Source: Planctomycetota bacterium
Lineage (GTDB): Bacteria > Planctomycetota > Planctomycetia > Planctomycetales > Planctomycetaceae
NCBI GenBank assembly: GCA_018242525.1
Contig: JAFEBS010000009.1
Coordinates: forward strand, 84,285 to 148,284
Length of the DNA: 64,000 bases
Reading direction: 5' to 3'
This document shows positions 16,802 through 27,297 of this stretch, piece after piece. Position 1 is the first letter of the stretch, and the number at the start of each line of letters is the position of its first letter. Below the pieces are notes generated by a model that saw only the letters and a list, made by a program, of their open reading frames with translations, was not told the origin of the DNA and did no database searches. A program made the translations under genes and the position numbers.

Positions 16802-19423
16802 CTATTTGCTGTTGGGGTGCTTGACGGGCAGCGGGGCGTCCAGGGTATCTTTGTTCGGTGTAAACCCGTTTCCGTCGACATCGACGAAAATCGGATTCGT
16901 GATCGCCGTCGGTGCGGATTTGCCGTAAGTCGGTCCGTGCACGGCACCAAGTGAGCCCCCGACAAGGCCCGTCACAACCACCAGATGGGCATCCCCCTTC
17001 AGGTCCAGATCCAGTGTTCGCTCGAATTTCACCACGCCGCTGCGAAACGCGTCCGGGTTCTGTTCGCGCGAATAGTCATGCAGGGAATGGTGCCGTCCGT
17101 TCACCAGGACAAACAGTCGATTCACGTCCAGCCAGTTGGGGCATTGTACGCGCACTTTCAATGTCACCTTGCCACTGGACGCCTTCAAATCCTGGCCACT
17201 GACCACGGTTTCCGGTTTTCCCGTTTCGCTGGCGGTCACTTCCAGGTACGGACCGTTCGACATCACCAGACGCCCCTGCTCGGCCGCGTGCACCATGTCC
17301 ATGTACTTGATTTCCGCCGGCGCGTCCGTTGACGATTGAATCCAGTTCCGCAGGAAGCCCGAACCATGAAAGTTGTAGTGAGCGTCCGTGTTCACCACGC
17401 CGTAGATTCGGAATCCCTGGTTGAGCAACTGCAGCCAGTTGAACACAGTGTTGTGAAACGTCGATGTGCCACGGGACACCGTTGGCTTCAGATTGAGGGC
17501 GTTCTCGATCGGATGAATCTCCACCACGTCCATGAACGGGAAGGCACGTTCAAAGCCACTGTCCGGCTTGCCATCGCCGTCCTTGTCGTAAAACATCCAG
17601 CCCATGTCCGGGTGATTGACTTGCAGCAGCTTTTCACTGCGGTCATCCCACAGCCCCAGGCGTTCGATCTGCGTTTCCAGATCCGGTCCACTGATGGGGC
17701 CGCCTCCGTCCTGCACCCCTGGCGTGTACTTCATCGGGAACGCATTCTGATGATTCAGCGGCAATGGACTGCCGGTCATTTCGATCCCCGGCACCGACGA
17801 CAGAAACTTTTCGATCCCCAGCGCCTTGATATGCGGTTCGTAGGACGTGACCCGGTTGTGTTCGGTACACGGCGCGAACTCGACATGCTCGCAGACCAGG
17901 TTCAGCACTCGACCCAACTGGCTGGAAGTATTGTCGCCCGATGGCGAACTGTGGCTATGGAAATCACTGCTGATCCAACCCGTGGTATCCACGGATCGAA
18001 CAAGTGTTCCCTTCAGAATCGCATCGCTTCCGGCCTTCACTTCGATTTCCGGCTGAATGATATCGAACTCGGGGCCGTGGCTGATGATCACGGCGTACCG
18101 ACCCGCCGGTACCGTCTGTTCAAATTGTCCGTTCGGCGTGTAAATCAGATTGCGGACGGCGAATTCGGCGGTCTCCGGGCCAAAGTCGATTTTGGCTCCT
18201 TCGGCGAGTGGCTTGAGTTCCACCTTGCAGGGAATGCGTCCGCCGAGCGAATCCACCACCGTTCCCACGATCCGGCCGAGCGGGACATCCAGCTTCAGGG
18301 CGACGTCGTTATGACCCGTCACCACCTTCACCAGTTGGCGTTCGCCAACGGGATTGCCGCAGAAGTACAGTCGGGCCGTATATTCCCCCGGCGGCAGACT
18401 GGTGGACATCCTGTTCGAAGCCACCATCCGCGCCATCCCCAGCACGTTGTCCCCCTGCGACAATTCGATCGCCAGGTTTGCCACTTCCTGGCGGGCTCCT
18501 GGAACCGAGAACGCCGCAAATGCTACCTGTGGCGACTTCGCGGCGATCGAATGCACATCGAAAATGGTTGCTCCTGGATACAGGCGACGCTTCAGGACAA
18601 ACGATTCACCGGGGGGCAGCTTGACCGAGGTTTCCCCGGCCGCATTCACATACTTGATGGTGGTCACACGCGCGTCGCTGGTCAGTTGCAGCGTATATCC
18701 TTCGGCATCCAGCCCGTATGCCTGGCCCCAGAACCGATCGTACAACCAGAACCGGTCGACGGTTCCATTGGGGGTGCGCACCATGTCTTCCTTCCCCCCA
18801 TCCACACGGAAATCATCTTCCAGAGCGACCGTCAGCGGTTTGGAAGTCCGGTTCGTGAATGTAGAACGAACGGTCAGAAACGGATCCTGCTTGTTCAATT
18901 CATAAGCCACCTGAACCTCCGGCCGCTCGTCTGCCCCATCGGCTTTGACGATATACGCAGCGTGCTGGCCCGGTTCCGAGCTGTCGGCACTGGAAACGAG
19001 GGATCGATACGGGAACTGCTTGCGACCGGGATAAAACGCGGCCAGTTGATCCCCGCCAAACCCGCGCGGCGCGCCGGCGGGTCGCCGCACGGAACTGAGA
19101 TCGATCAGAGCCCCCGCCACATCTTTGACGGTCATGTTGGCATGTCGAGTCGCGACGGGTTGAGCGATCACGGCCGTCAGATAACCGTTGCTGAGCACGG
19201 AATCACCAAGGATGGCATCCGCTTCCTTCCCCGACGTCGCAAAGACTTCGTAATTGCTGGCCGTTACGGCCTGCGTCCCGACCGGTACCGTCGGTGCCGA
19301 CCGGAAGAAGGCAAGCTCGGGATTGTCAGTTCCACCAAACTGCCCTGCCGCATGCATGGCGATCGCCAGCGATAACAGCAGTCCAGTCCCCGCCATCGCG
19401 AACACGGTCTTTCCAGCCTTCAT
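16802..19423 (-). CDS. CehA/McbA-family PHP-domain metallohydrolase, exported
   Basis: An 873-residue exported protein with signal peptide (about 1-27) and a strong ribosome site, AGGAGG, before the ATG at 19423. The C-terminal half is a PHP-type metal site: SSDFHSHSSPSGDN, then FAPCTEHNRVTSYEP and VNTDAHYNFHGSG supply His/Asp/Glu ligands. This arrangement is that of the CehA/McbA family, known for carbaryl hydrolase, though most members have unknown phosphoester or carbamate substrates. Upstream, RIVGTVVDSLGGRIPCKVEL is a carboxypeptidase-regulatory-like beta-sandwich. The first 350 residues are beta-rich and unassigned. Confidence 0.82.
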   Translation of the reverse strand: MKAGKTVFAMAGTGLLLSLAIAMHAAGQFGGTDNPELAFFRSAPTVPVGTQAVTASNYEVFATSGKEADAILGDSVLSNGYLTAVIAQPVATRHANMTVKDVAGALIDLSSVRRPAGAPRGFGGDQLAAFYPGRKQFPYRSLVSSADSSEPGQHAAYIVKADGADERPEVQVAYELNKQDPFLTVRSTFTNRTSKPLTVALEDDFRVDGGKEDMVRTPNGTVDRFWLYDRFWGQAYGLDAEGYTLQLTSDARVTTIKYVNAAGETSVKLPPGESFVLKRRLYPGATIFDVHSIAAKSPQVAFAAFSVPGARQEVANLAIELSQGDNVLGMARMVASNRMSTSLPPGEYTARLYFCGNPVGERQLVKVVTGHNDVALKLDVPLGRIVGTVVDSLGGRIPCKVELKPLAEGAKIDFGPETAEFAVRNLIYTPNGQFEQTVPAGRYAVIISHGPEFDIIQPEIEVKAGSDAILKGTLVRSVDTTGWISSDFHSHSSPSGDNTSSQLGRVLNLVCEHVEFAPCTEHNRVTSYEPHIKALGIEKFLSSVPGIEMTGSPLPLNHQNAFPMKYTPGVQDGGGPISGPDLETQIERLGLWDDRSEKLLQVNHPDMGWMFYDKDGDGKPDSGFERAFPFMDVVEIHPIENALNLKPTVSRGTSTFHNTVFNWLQLLNQGFRIYGVVNTDAHYNFHGSGFLRNWIQSSTDAPAEIKYMDMVHAAEQGRLVMSNGPYLEVTASETGKPETVVSGQDLKASSGKVTLKVRVQCPNWLDVNRLFVLVNGRHHSLHDYSREQNPDAFRSGVVKFERTLDLDLKGDAHLVVVTGLVGGSLGAVHGPTYGKSAPTAITNPIFVDVDGNGFTPNKDTLDAPLPVKHPNSK

Positions 19424-19618
19424 GGTGATCCTCCTGAATATCTGCGTTTGCTGCCGTGATGGGTAAGCTCCCGCAGCATGAGCGCCCTAAAACAAAATTG
19501 CAAACGCTGATGCAATTATGTTCGGGGGACAAGCCCCAGATGAATCAGAGATGATTCAGACTTGGCGAAGGATTTGCGAATTTTGACGAATCAGGTTTAA
19601 TCTGTGTTGGACCAGTCC

Positions 19619-22600
19619 CTAATTCTTATTCGCCGGTTCGTCGGCAGCCGCCGGTTGGACTTGTGCGACGGGGCCGTTCGTGGGGATCAGCCGCATCCGC
19701 AGATTATACGACTTCAGATCGATCGACGGCTCGCTCATGTTGATCTCGATGCTGTGGAAGTTGCTGTAGTTGGACGGTGTCGTCGAATCGTGCAGAACCT
19801 TCCCCGTCTGCTTGTGGATCGCCTGAATGCTCAGCGTTCCGTAGTTCATGTTCCCCTTCTGCTTCCAGCTGCGCGAAACGAACAGCAGGATGGGGACGGC
19901 CCGGAAACGGTCGACCACCAGGTTCTGGTGTTTCACTTCCTGTCGCCAGGCCAGTTTGCCATCGGATCGCTTCCAGGCGTGAATGGTGCCGTGCGCCCTG
20001 ACCGAAGGCAGGCTTTCTCCATAGTGATGATTCCCACCCGTGTCGCGCACGTTGCAGACGAAATAGATCTGGTCGTCATCGGCGATCGCAAATGATTCAA
20101 TCCGTCCCTTCATGTCGACCGCGGGAACGGATTCCAACGAAGTCCGCTTACCGCTGGCAATCTCGATCCGCTCGACCTTGCCATCCGGCGACACCACCAG
20201 CAATTCGTCAGGATCGAGTAACGTGACCATCGATCCCGACGGGAACTCCATCTTCCAGCGGTCTTCGTTGGACGAGGGCTGATACAAGCGCAGGATCGTC
20301 TTGGCCGCGTTGAAGAACAGGAAGCTGGTCTTCGATCCCGCTTCCTGCAACAGAATCGAATCGTCCCGCATCTGCAGTGCGCTCCCCAGCAGGTCTCCAA
20401 GATTTTCAATCTTGAGGAGTTTGCCATCGGAGGCGCGGTACGCCTCGGACTTCGTCCGATCCTGCGGCACGACGCACACCATGTCGCGGTTTCCGACGAT
20501 TTGCGCGTATTGCGGAATCCCATCCTTCCGCCACAGCCATTCCCCCGTACGGGGATCCAGCAACGTCATCGAACGACGTCCATAAACGCAGATGTAGTTT
20601 GGCTGCACAACCGCCAGTCGGCCCGTGAACGACGAGGACTGCAGTAGTGTCATCTGCTGATCCGCGTTGGCGCTCACCGTCGTCATGGCGTACTGCGGCG
20701 GACGCGAGGCGTGTCGCCAGAATGGACCTCCTTCGGCAGTCACATCCAGGGGCTTGGTCCACAGCACCCGGCGTTCGACCGGTGACACCAGGTGCAATAC
20801 GTCCCGGTTGATCAACACCACTTCGTGACCCAGGAAGTCGGTCGCAGCATAGCTTTCCCCCTGATTGCGCGGGCTGCTTCGCAAGGGCGTCAGCCAGGCA
20901 AATTGTCCGTTCGCGACCGTCTCAAACGCCAGCCGCTGTTCCTGCTGCTGCACGACAACCGTCAACGGTTCATAGAACGGCAGCGGTGATCGCAGCGAAA
21001 TCTCCTGAGTCGGTCCCGTATACTGGAAATGCCCCTGAACCAGTTCCAACGGACGCTGATCCCACTCCATCGGCACTCGCCTGTCCGAAGTCAGTTTTCC
21101 CGCAGCACGCAACTGGCCAACGAATTCTGCGGCGGTTCCTTGACCGATGGCGACGTCGCCAAATCTGGTTTCCAGCGCCTGATAGTAGTAGTTCGCATCA
21201 GCAGGCAATCCCTGTTCTTCCATCAGCCGTGCCAGGCGTAGCGTCGCCCGCGCGGCGACGGCTCGATCCGTTCCGGCGGCCAATTTCAGCAGTTCCAATT
21301 GAGCACCGCCGAATTCACTCGCCTTCGCCAGATCATCGATCAACGCTTCCTGCAGCGGAATCACCGCGGGATGGAATCCCAGGATCGCCACCGCCAGTTG
21401 TCGCTGGGCGAGCGTGCCGGCCTTCGCTTCGGCGACCAGTGCCGCCACGCGCGCGTCCACCTGCTTCCGATCCTCGCCCGCCGACGCGGTCCACAACTCC
21501 AGCATGCGGCTGGACAGCCAGACATTGGCCGACAACACAATCAGCGGATCATCGCTGCGGCTGACACCAGCATCTGAAAATTCCTGCCCCCCCAGTGCCC
21601 ACAGCACATCAAACGCCGGCAGGAACTTCGCCTGGGCGACCAGGAAATCGGCAGACAGTTCCTGGTGCAGTCTCTTGTCAGCGGCCGATGTCACCAGGCG
21701 CCCCAGTTCGTCCAGATCTTCGGCATGGGATTTGGGGTCCTGACGAATGACTGCTGCCAGGCACTCGATCAACTCGGTCTGTCGACGGGCCTGCTCATCC
21801 GCCGTCAAACCCGCGGGAACGGCCGCCTTCAACAGGGGCAGTGCGGTCGCGTGTTCGCGGTTCAGCAAGTGTATTTCCGCATCCCTCAGCAAAGCCCAGG
21901 CATCGTGTGGATCCTGTTGCTTGCGACGCTGAATCTCGGCCATCACGGCATCGCGCTGGCCAAACCCCACCATGCCATGGGGACTCAATGACACCAGCTT
22001 GCCATGGTGCATCGCCAGATTCCCCAGGGGGGCATGTGCCGGTGGCACGTATCCGCGCGAAACCTTTTTGCCGGTCTTCAGGTCGATGACACGCAGTTCA
22101 CCGTTGCTCAGCGGCAGGTAGTACTGATCGTCCACCGCCTGACCACGACCGCTTGGGCGGGCGTCGCCGAGGGACGCGGTCCAGATCGCCTTGCCTGTCG
22201 AGGCGTGGAACGCACCGACCTCGTTCCGGCCCACCAGTACCGCGCGATCGCCGAACACACCCGCCAGATACAGCCATGACTCCTTGGGCTTTTCCCACAG
22301 GCGTCGACCGTCGAGCAGATTCAAGGCCAGCACGATCGGTTCTTCGGGGGGCGTGTAGACCACCACACTGCCCGCGATGATCGGGGCCGATGGCGACCAT
22401 TGAGCACTCAATTCCCGCTGCGGAACATACTGGCCGTTCGGATCACGCTCATAGGAACTGCCGGACGGGGGAATGTAGCGATGAGCCCACAGCACCGATT
22501 GCCGCAACCGATCGACCGCGACCAGCCAGCCCACCGTTGTCGGACAGACAATGATGCCCCCTTCGGCCGCCACCTGGGCCGTAAACCAGCGTCGACCAAA

Positions 22601-24409
22601 ATCCTGCTCGATCTTGGTATCGGTATAGGCGATCAATTGAGACCAGCGGGGAACCCCCGTGGCTCGATCCAGCGACCACAACCGAAGATCATCCCCCTTC
22701 CCGGCCACCACCAGCAGGTCGTCCCCATCGATTGCCGGTGTCCCGTAGAAGAACGAACCCGCCAGCGGCAGATCGAATGATTCGTGCGATTCGACCCCGC
22801 CGACACTCCAGCAGGGACGCCCTGTCTGAATGTCGTACGAAACCAGTCGGTTCGTCTTCCAGGTGACGCCATACTGATCTTGAGATTCCCCCGAACCGTC
22901 CCAGCCCCAGTTCTGACCGGGCTGGTTGCGTGAAAGAATCCCATGATCTTCGATCACGAACACCTGACGGCCATCGCTGCTGATGACTCCATAGATCCCG
23001 TCGCGAAACAGCAGACTGGCCAGCGGATGGTATTCGACCGACTGCCCCTGGTACTCGTTGATGTCGTTCTGGAATTGATTGAGCCGGAACCGCCAGGCTT
23101 CGCGGGATTCCACTTGCTGGGGCGGCAAGCCACCCAGGATTCGTTCCGCCGACACCCCTTCCAGGCTTTCCCACAGTGTCTTGCCGGTTTCGATGTCGAC
23201 CGCGCGCACTCCCCGCAGATCGCGATAAAGGGCGCGACCATTCACCACCAATGGCAACGCCGCCATGATCGGCGTCTTGTCCTGATCGTTCAGATCCTGC
23301 AGGATCCAGTCGACCCGTCGTCGGACCGGGTAACTGCTCGTGAGCGGCACGTTCCAGATGGGGGACAGCAACGGTTCACTGCCGGTCGCCGTCCCCTGCC
23401 GCGAGATGGACCCGTACATCTGTTTCCAGTCGTCCATCACCAGGCTGCGCGTCGGAATCATCGCGTTGGTCCCGCCGATCCAGGCTTCCGGCTCGGCACC
23501 CTTCAATCCTGGGATGACCCGATTTCCGGGTGATTCCGTCCATCCCTCCAGCAACTTCTGGCTGGCGGCGAGATTTCCGGCCTGACGATAGGCCAGCGCG
23601 GCCTTTACGCGCCAGGCACCGTCGCCGGCAATTGCCGCGGACGAGCGTGAGATTTCCTCAAACCAGACTGCCGCCAGCCCGAACTCACCCCGATCCAGGT
23701 GCAGGCTGCCGAGGTAGTTGGCCGCTTCATATCCGGCCGGAGTATGCAGGAACCGGGTGGCCACACTGACGTAATCGGCAATCCGGCCACTGCGACGCGC
23801 ATCCGACAACAGTTGCTGAGCGAGACCCGAGTATTGAGTCTGATAGTCTTCCTGAAACTGCGGCGGTGCCGACTCCAGCAACTGATTGGCACTGCGGCGG
23901 ACCGATTGCCAGTTCCCATCTTTGCTGCGATGCAGCGAGTCTTCGGGCAGATCCAGCAGCCGCTGCAGCAACTCGTGGGCGGTCTTCCATTCCTTACGCC
24001 GGATGGCAGATTCGGCAGCCCGCATCATTTGCTCGGCCTTCAAATCGATCGGCGCCCGACTGTCGATATGGTCGCGGTCTCCGCTTCGTACCCCGCCGTC
24101 GTCCATCGGCGGCCTCATGGGTCCGCCAGGGTTGAACAACCAGCGCAAAAGCGGTTTCAGGATTGGAGCGGTTCCCGCAGGGAGCGCCTGTTCCAATTCT
24201 CGAGCTTTGGCATCAGCAATCTGTTTTTGATTGTTCTGGGGAACGAACCGCCCGTTAATCCGCTGTACGCCCCCGCGCATGACACGGATCTGCCCTTGGA
24301 CCGGCGGTACCATCGTAAGCACGGCCAACAGGACCAGGCAACGAACCGCACATCCGCGATTCCACCCGCGAACACCGCTCGACCGCACACCAACCCGGAA
24401 CATGGTCAT
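19619..24409 (-). CDS. Giant exported PQQ-like beta-propeller repeat protein
   Basis: A 1596-residue protein with a signal peptide ending near PPVQGQ (about residue 40). Propeller blades recur, for example GRALYRDLRGVRAVDIETGK, GTPAIDGDDLLVVAGKGDDL, LVAVDRLRQSVLW, VLALNLLDGRRLWEKP and NGELRVIDLKTGK, matching the PQQ_2/BamB-like repeat. A second set of blades appears near the C-terminus (YICVYGRRSMTLLDPRTGEW). Between them, about 840-1160, is an alpha-helical tetratricopeptide-like region, and a shorter one follows the signal peptide. Such proteins are common in planctomycetes; a scaffold or envelope role is inferred. Two in-frame ATGs (24409, 24403) are possible starts. Confidence 0.85.
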   Translation of the reverse strand: MTMFRVGVRSSGVRGWNRGCAVRCLVLLAVLTMVPPVQGQIRVMRGGVQRINGRFVPQNNQKQIADAKARELEQALPAGTAPILKPLLRWLFNPGGPMRPPMDDGGVRSGDRDHIDSRAPIDLKAEQMMRAAESAIRRKEWKTAHELLQRLLDLPEDSLHRSKDGNWQSVRRSANQLLESAPPQFQEDYQTQYSGLAQQLLSDARRSGRIADYVSVATRFLHTPAGYEAANYLGSLHLDRGEFGLAAVWFEEISRSSAAIAGDGAWRVKAALAYRQAGNLAASQKLLEGWTESPGNRVIPGLKGAEPEAWIGGTNAMIPTRSLVMDDWKQMYGSISRQGTATGSEPLLSPIWNVPLTSSYPVRRRVDWILQDLNDQDKTPIMAALPLVVNGRALYRDLRGVRAVDIETGKTLWESLEGVSAERILGGLPPQQVESREAWRFRLNQFQNDINEYQGQSVEYHPLASLLFRDGIYGVISSDGRQVFVIEDHGILSRNQPGQNWGWDGSGESQDQYGVTWKTNRLVSYDIQTGRPCWSVGGVESHESFDLPLAGSFFYGTPAIDGDDLLVVAGKGDDLRLWSLDRATGVPRWSQLIAYTDTKIEQDFGRRWFTAQVAAEGGIIVCPTTVGWLVAVDRLRQSVLWAHRYIPPSGSSYERDPNGQYVPQRELSAQWSPSAPIIAGSVVVYTPPEEPIVLALNLLDGRRLWEKPKESWLYLAGVFGDRAVLVGRNEVGAFHASTGKAIWTASLGDARPSGRGQAVDDQYYLPLSNGELRVIDLKTGKKVSRGYVPPAHAPLGNLAMHHGKLVSLSPHGMVGFGQRDAVMAEIQRRKQQDPHDAWALLRDAEIHLLNREHATALPLLKAAVPAGLTADEQARRQTELIECLAAVIRQDPKSHAEDLDELGRLVTSAADKRLHQELSADFLVAQAKFLPAFDVLWALGGQEFSDAGVSRSDDPLIVLSANVWLSSRMLELWTASAGEDRKQVDARVAALVAEAKAGTLAQRQLAVAILGFHPAVIPLQEALIDDLAKASEFGGAQLELLKLAAGTDRAVAARATLRLARLMEEQGLPADANYYYQALETRFGDVAIGQGTAAEFVGQLRAAGKLTSDRRVPMEWDQRPLELVQGHFQYTGPTQEISLRSPLPFYEPLTVVVQQQEQRLAFETVANGQFAWLTPLRSSPRNQGESYAATDFLGHEVVLINRDVLHLVSPVERRVLWTKPLDVTAEGGPFWRHASRPPQYAMTTVSANADQQMTLLQSSSFTGRLAVVQPNYICVYGRRSMTLLDPRTGEWLWRKDGIPQYAQIVGNRDMVCVVPQDRTKSEAYRASDGKLLKIENLGDLLGSALQMRDDSILLQEAGSKTSFLFFNAAKTILRLYQPSSNEDRWKMEFPSGSMVTLLDPDELLVVSPDGKVERIEIASGKRTSLESVPAVDMKGRIESFAIADDDQIYFVCNVRDTGGNHHYGESLPSVRAHGTIHAWKRSDGKLAWRQEVKHQNLVVDRFRAVPILLFVSRSWKQKGNMNYGTLSIQAIHKQTGKVLHDSTTPSNYSNFHSIEINMSEPSIDLKSYNLRMRLIPTNGPVAQVQPAAADEPANKN

Positions 24410-24463
24410 GGCCTGCCTTTAATCTGTCGTGCAAAGCATCCCCACTGCAGGATCGGCACTCTG

Positions 24464-24563
24464 GCAGTCCGTGGTAAAAGGGGTCAGACCCTCTCCGGGC
24501 AATTGATTTTCAAGGTGAATCAACTGCCCTCCAAAGGGTCAGCCCCCTTTTACCACGGACTGC
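24464..24563. repeat. 100-bp element with perfect 20-bp inverted ends
   Basis: GCAGTCCGTGGTAAAAGGGG (24464-24483) and its exact complement (24544-24563) bound a 60-base centre. The inner part includes GGGGTCAGACCCT and its counterpart AGGGTCAGCCCCC, so it belongs to the same broad family as 784-860. It lies upstream of the giant propeller gene and could fold in a 5' untranslated leader. Confidence 0.9.
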
Positions 24564-24703
24564 TCTCGCGCGTTGGGCTCGAGTGCTGAATTCACCGACT
24601 CAACTGTACGGTATTTCACGCCCGGAAGAAACAAAATCAGCCTCAGAAAATCGGGGATTTCAGGGCGAGTTTCAGAGAGCCAAAGTTCATGAACGACCGT
24701 TAA

Positions 24704-25732
24704 TTAACTTTGCATTCCACCAATCCGCAGCGGCCGGCGTTTTTTTGCACGGATCTCTTCCGCGCTCCATCCGTCGGCATCGGCACAGAATAAATAGGGC
24801 ACATGCAGCGTGGTGCCGAGTCGCTGCATGAGCCGGGCGGCACCAACGAAATCGCTGGTTAACAAGAGAGGCTGCCGAACGTGCCCTCCTTCCTCCGAAC
24901 ACGCCAGGACAAGCGAGCCCTGGACTGCCCAGGCGATTTCCGAACCTGCAACGAACTTCCACGGGCACAGTTGCACAGCCACGACCAACTCACGGGGAAT
25001 CGACAGTCGCTGCCTCTGCGTCTTCCCCAGGATGACCCATTTCAATCCTGCTGCCAAATCCGCCTCCTCCGGGTCAGGTTCCTCTGCGGAATCCAGTTCA
25101 AGCTCGCCCCCATTTCGCGGGATACTCAGGCAGCAGAGCCGGCGGTATCCTGAGCGCATGATCATGCCGATCAACAAGCACGCCGAGCCTCCACAGAGGG
25201 CCGTCGCAGATATGCCGCACAGTATCGACAAGGTCCAACCGCGAACGATCTGCCGGCCATGAAAAATCCAGCTCAATATGCCAGAGAACAGAGTCAAAAA
25301 AGGAATTCCAAAGCCGAGCAGAAAAATGATGTCGTTTCTCCAAAGCGACTGCGCCGGACGAAACTGCCATCCGCTGGAGTCCTCGATCAGTTCGTGTGTC
25401 AGACGACCATGCACGACAGAACCTTCGAGAATCACTGGCTCCGTGGGAACATTCGGAAGGACATCGGGAGCAGCATGTCGAACGTGGACGGTTGAGATGA
25501 TACTGCTGATGGCCCATGCCAGGACGGTACAACCGAGTACGGCGAATACCAAAAAAACGGCTCTCGCAATCCAGAACGGCATACCAAACGGTACAGCGCC
25601 CCCGATCGCCACGAACCCAATGGCTCCGGCGACCAGGAACACGATCCCGATGGAAAAAGCGAGCCATCGTCCGGGACGATACACGACTGATTCCACTTCC
25701 TGCCAACTTGGAACACGTAATGCAGTTGTCAT
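24704..25732 (-). CDS. Membrane protein of unknown function
   Basis: 342 residues with four predicted membrane segments, around 22-46, 52-80, 133-155 and 162-187. The loop between segments 2 and 3 (about 85-130) and the C-terminal 150 residues are soluble. The first half is reminiscent of DUF3592-type proteins, but I cannot assign it firmly. The C-terminal part has ELVVAVQLCPWKF and LLLTSDFVGAARLMQRLG, resembling a small alpha/beta domain. It ends with a basic tail. Confidence 0.65.
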   Translation of the reverse strand: MTTALRVPSWQEVESVVYRPGRWLAFSIGIVFLVAGAIGFVAIGGAVPFGMPFWIARAVFLVFAVLGCTVLAWAISSIISTVHVRHAAPDVLPNVPTEPVILEGSVVHGRLTHELIEDSSGWQFRPAQSLWRNDIIFLLGFGIPFLTLFSGILSWIFHGRQIVRGWTLSILCGISATALCGGSACLLIGMIMRSGYRRLCCLSIPRNGGELELDSAEEPDPEEADLAAGLKWVILGKTQRQRLSIPRELVVAVQLCPWKFVAGSEIAWAVQGSLVLACSEEGGHVRQPLLLTSDFVGAARLMQRLGTTLHVPYLFCADADGWSAEEIRAKKRRPLRIGGMQS

Positions 25733-25872
25733 CTAAGCCTCACAAGTCTTGGCCACCCGGCCCCACACGCATTGCTGGATTCTGACCAGGAAACGCCAGC
25801 GATCGGCCAAGATCTGAGTTCGGGATCAAATTCCCCCAAACGCCTTAATTAAGTCACTTCTGGAAGCAGACA

Positions 25873-26322
25873 ATGGGAACCTTCTTCTGTGGATGGCGAA
25901 AAATGGTGGGGGTCAGTGTCCTCTTGACGGCAATGATACTCATGGGCAGTTGGATGCGGTGCGTTAAGACCCAGGAGATTGTCTGGGTTCGATGTGGGAC
26001 AGCGGCCGAACTTGGGATCTGGCACGGCGGCAGCATGTTTGGATATTTTATTTTGCGGAAAAATATCCCGCCCGCTCCGAACGCGAACTGGATTCGGAGG
26101 GGAACTCGTGAACTCAGCACCGTCGACCTGAAGAAGCCACGTCCATTGTTCCGCTACAGCCCTGAAAACTCCGCGATCTCGCATTGGGCGGTTATCGCCC
26201 CTCTGACCGTTCTTTCAGCGTACTTGATCCTCTACAAGCCGCGGAACATATCCACAACATCCGATTCGTCAAGGGAGGGGTGCCCGAAAAGCCGGGGGAA
26301 CATCGCTGTACAATCAAATTAG
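25873..26322 (+). CDS. Small membrane protein of unknown function
   Basis: 149 residues from the ATG at 25873. There are hydrophobic segments at about 11-26 (MVGVSVLLTAMILMGSW) and 106-123 (WAVIAPLTVLSAYLILYK), separated by an outside loop with WHGGSMFGYFIL. This two-segment layout, with a W-rich second segment followed by a basic KPR, resembles short hypothetical proteins common in planctomycetes. Many relatives end in a zinc ribbon; here the tail has only one Cys, so the end may be degenerate. Coding status is likely but not certain. Confidence 0.55.
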   Translation: MGTFFCGWRKMVGVSVLLTAMILMGSWMRCVKTQEIVWVRCGTAAELGIWHGGSMFGYFILRKNIPPAPNANWIRRGTRELSTVDLKKPRPLFRYSPENSAISHWAVIAPLTVLSAYLILYKPRNISTTSDSSREGCPKSRGNIAVQSN

Positions 26323-26569
26323 CCACCACCAGATTTCGCGGGTTCGTTGCAGCCAGAAAACGGCTTCGCTACACTTTTCGGTCCGCCGAAGGCCCACTTT
26401 GCGTGTGGAGACGTCGGACGGAGCGAGCAACCCCCAGCCTGCTGCCGGCGGCAGTCGTGGATTATCCGGGGTTTGTTTTCCACGGAATGAGTACGATCCG
26501 CTGCGATCTTCAGGCTGCATTGAAGGTCGAAGGTCTTTGTTTTTTACGGTTTGAAAGGCACAGGGCGAC

Positions 26570-27223
26570 ATGTCAAAGGAAGCGAAGCTGGTTGTCGAAC
26601 CACGCACGGAACTAGGTTCGGCGGCCTGCCGACGACTCCGCGAACGGGGATTGGTACCCGGGAATGTCTATGGACACAACGCACCTCCCGCGGCAATTGT
26701 GGTCGCGTCAGATGCCCTGCGACCGATTCTGAAGTCCGGAGCCCATGTCGTCGACCTGGAATTGAGCGGAAAAGCCGACAAGGCTGTCATCCGCGAAGTT
26801 CAATGGGATATCTACGGCAAGGAGATCCGCCACGTGGATCTGCTTCGGGTCGACCCCAACGAACGCGTCAACATCACGGTGCCGATCGAACTGAAGGGTA
26901 CCGCCCCCGGCGTTATCGCTGGTGGGATCCTGGAACAACCGATCCACAATTTGACGTTTGACTGCCTGGCCTACCAGATCCCCGATTCGATCCAACTGCG
27001 AATCAACGCGCTCGAACTTGGCCAGTCGATTTACATCAGGGACCTGGAATTGCCACCAGGCAGCCATGCTCACGCTCAACCGGACGCCATCGTCGTGCAC
27101 GTGGTCAAGGTTCAGGAGCGCGAAGTGCTCGCCGCGGTCCCGGGTGCAACGGAGCCCGAAGTCGTTGGCAAGAAGCCAGATGCGGAAGCAGAAGAAAAGA
27201 AAGACGACAAGAAGAAGAAGTAA
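26570..27223 (+). CDS. rplY: 50S ribosomal protein L25, Ctc (general stress) form
   Basis: A 5S rRNA-binding ribosomal protein of 217 residues. The N-terminal L25 domain (EPRTELGSAACRRLRERGLVPGNVYG) is followed by the TL5/Ctc C-terminal beta domain (RVNITVPIELKGTAPGV, DLELPPG) and a low-complexity tail of alternating acidic and lysine residues ending DDKKKK. This is the long form, as in Thermus TL5 or Bacillus Ctc. It lies 74 bases ahead of pth, the usual ctc-pth order, and starts the plus-strand information-processing block. Confidence 0.95.
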   Translation: MSKEAKLVVEPRTELGSAACRRLRERGLVPGNVYGHNAPPAAIVVASDALRPILKSGAHVVDLELSGKADKAVIREVQWDIYGKEIRHVDLLRVDPNERVNITVPIELKGTAPGVIAGGILEQPIHNLTFDCLAYQIPDSIQLRINALELGQSIYIRDLELPPGSHAHAQPDAIVVHVVKVQEREVLAAVPGATEPEVVGKKPDAEAEEKKDDKKKK

Positions 27224-27297
27224 CCTGTCCCGCTGGGTTTCCCCGCCACACTGTGGCATGCAACCCCTGACCAGGGCCTTGTTTGCGGAGAAAGCCG

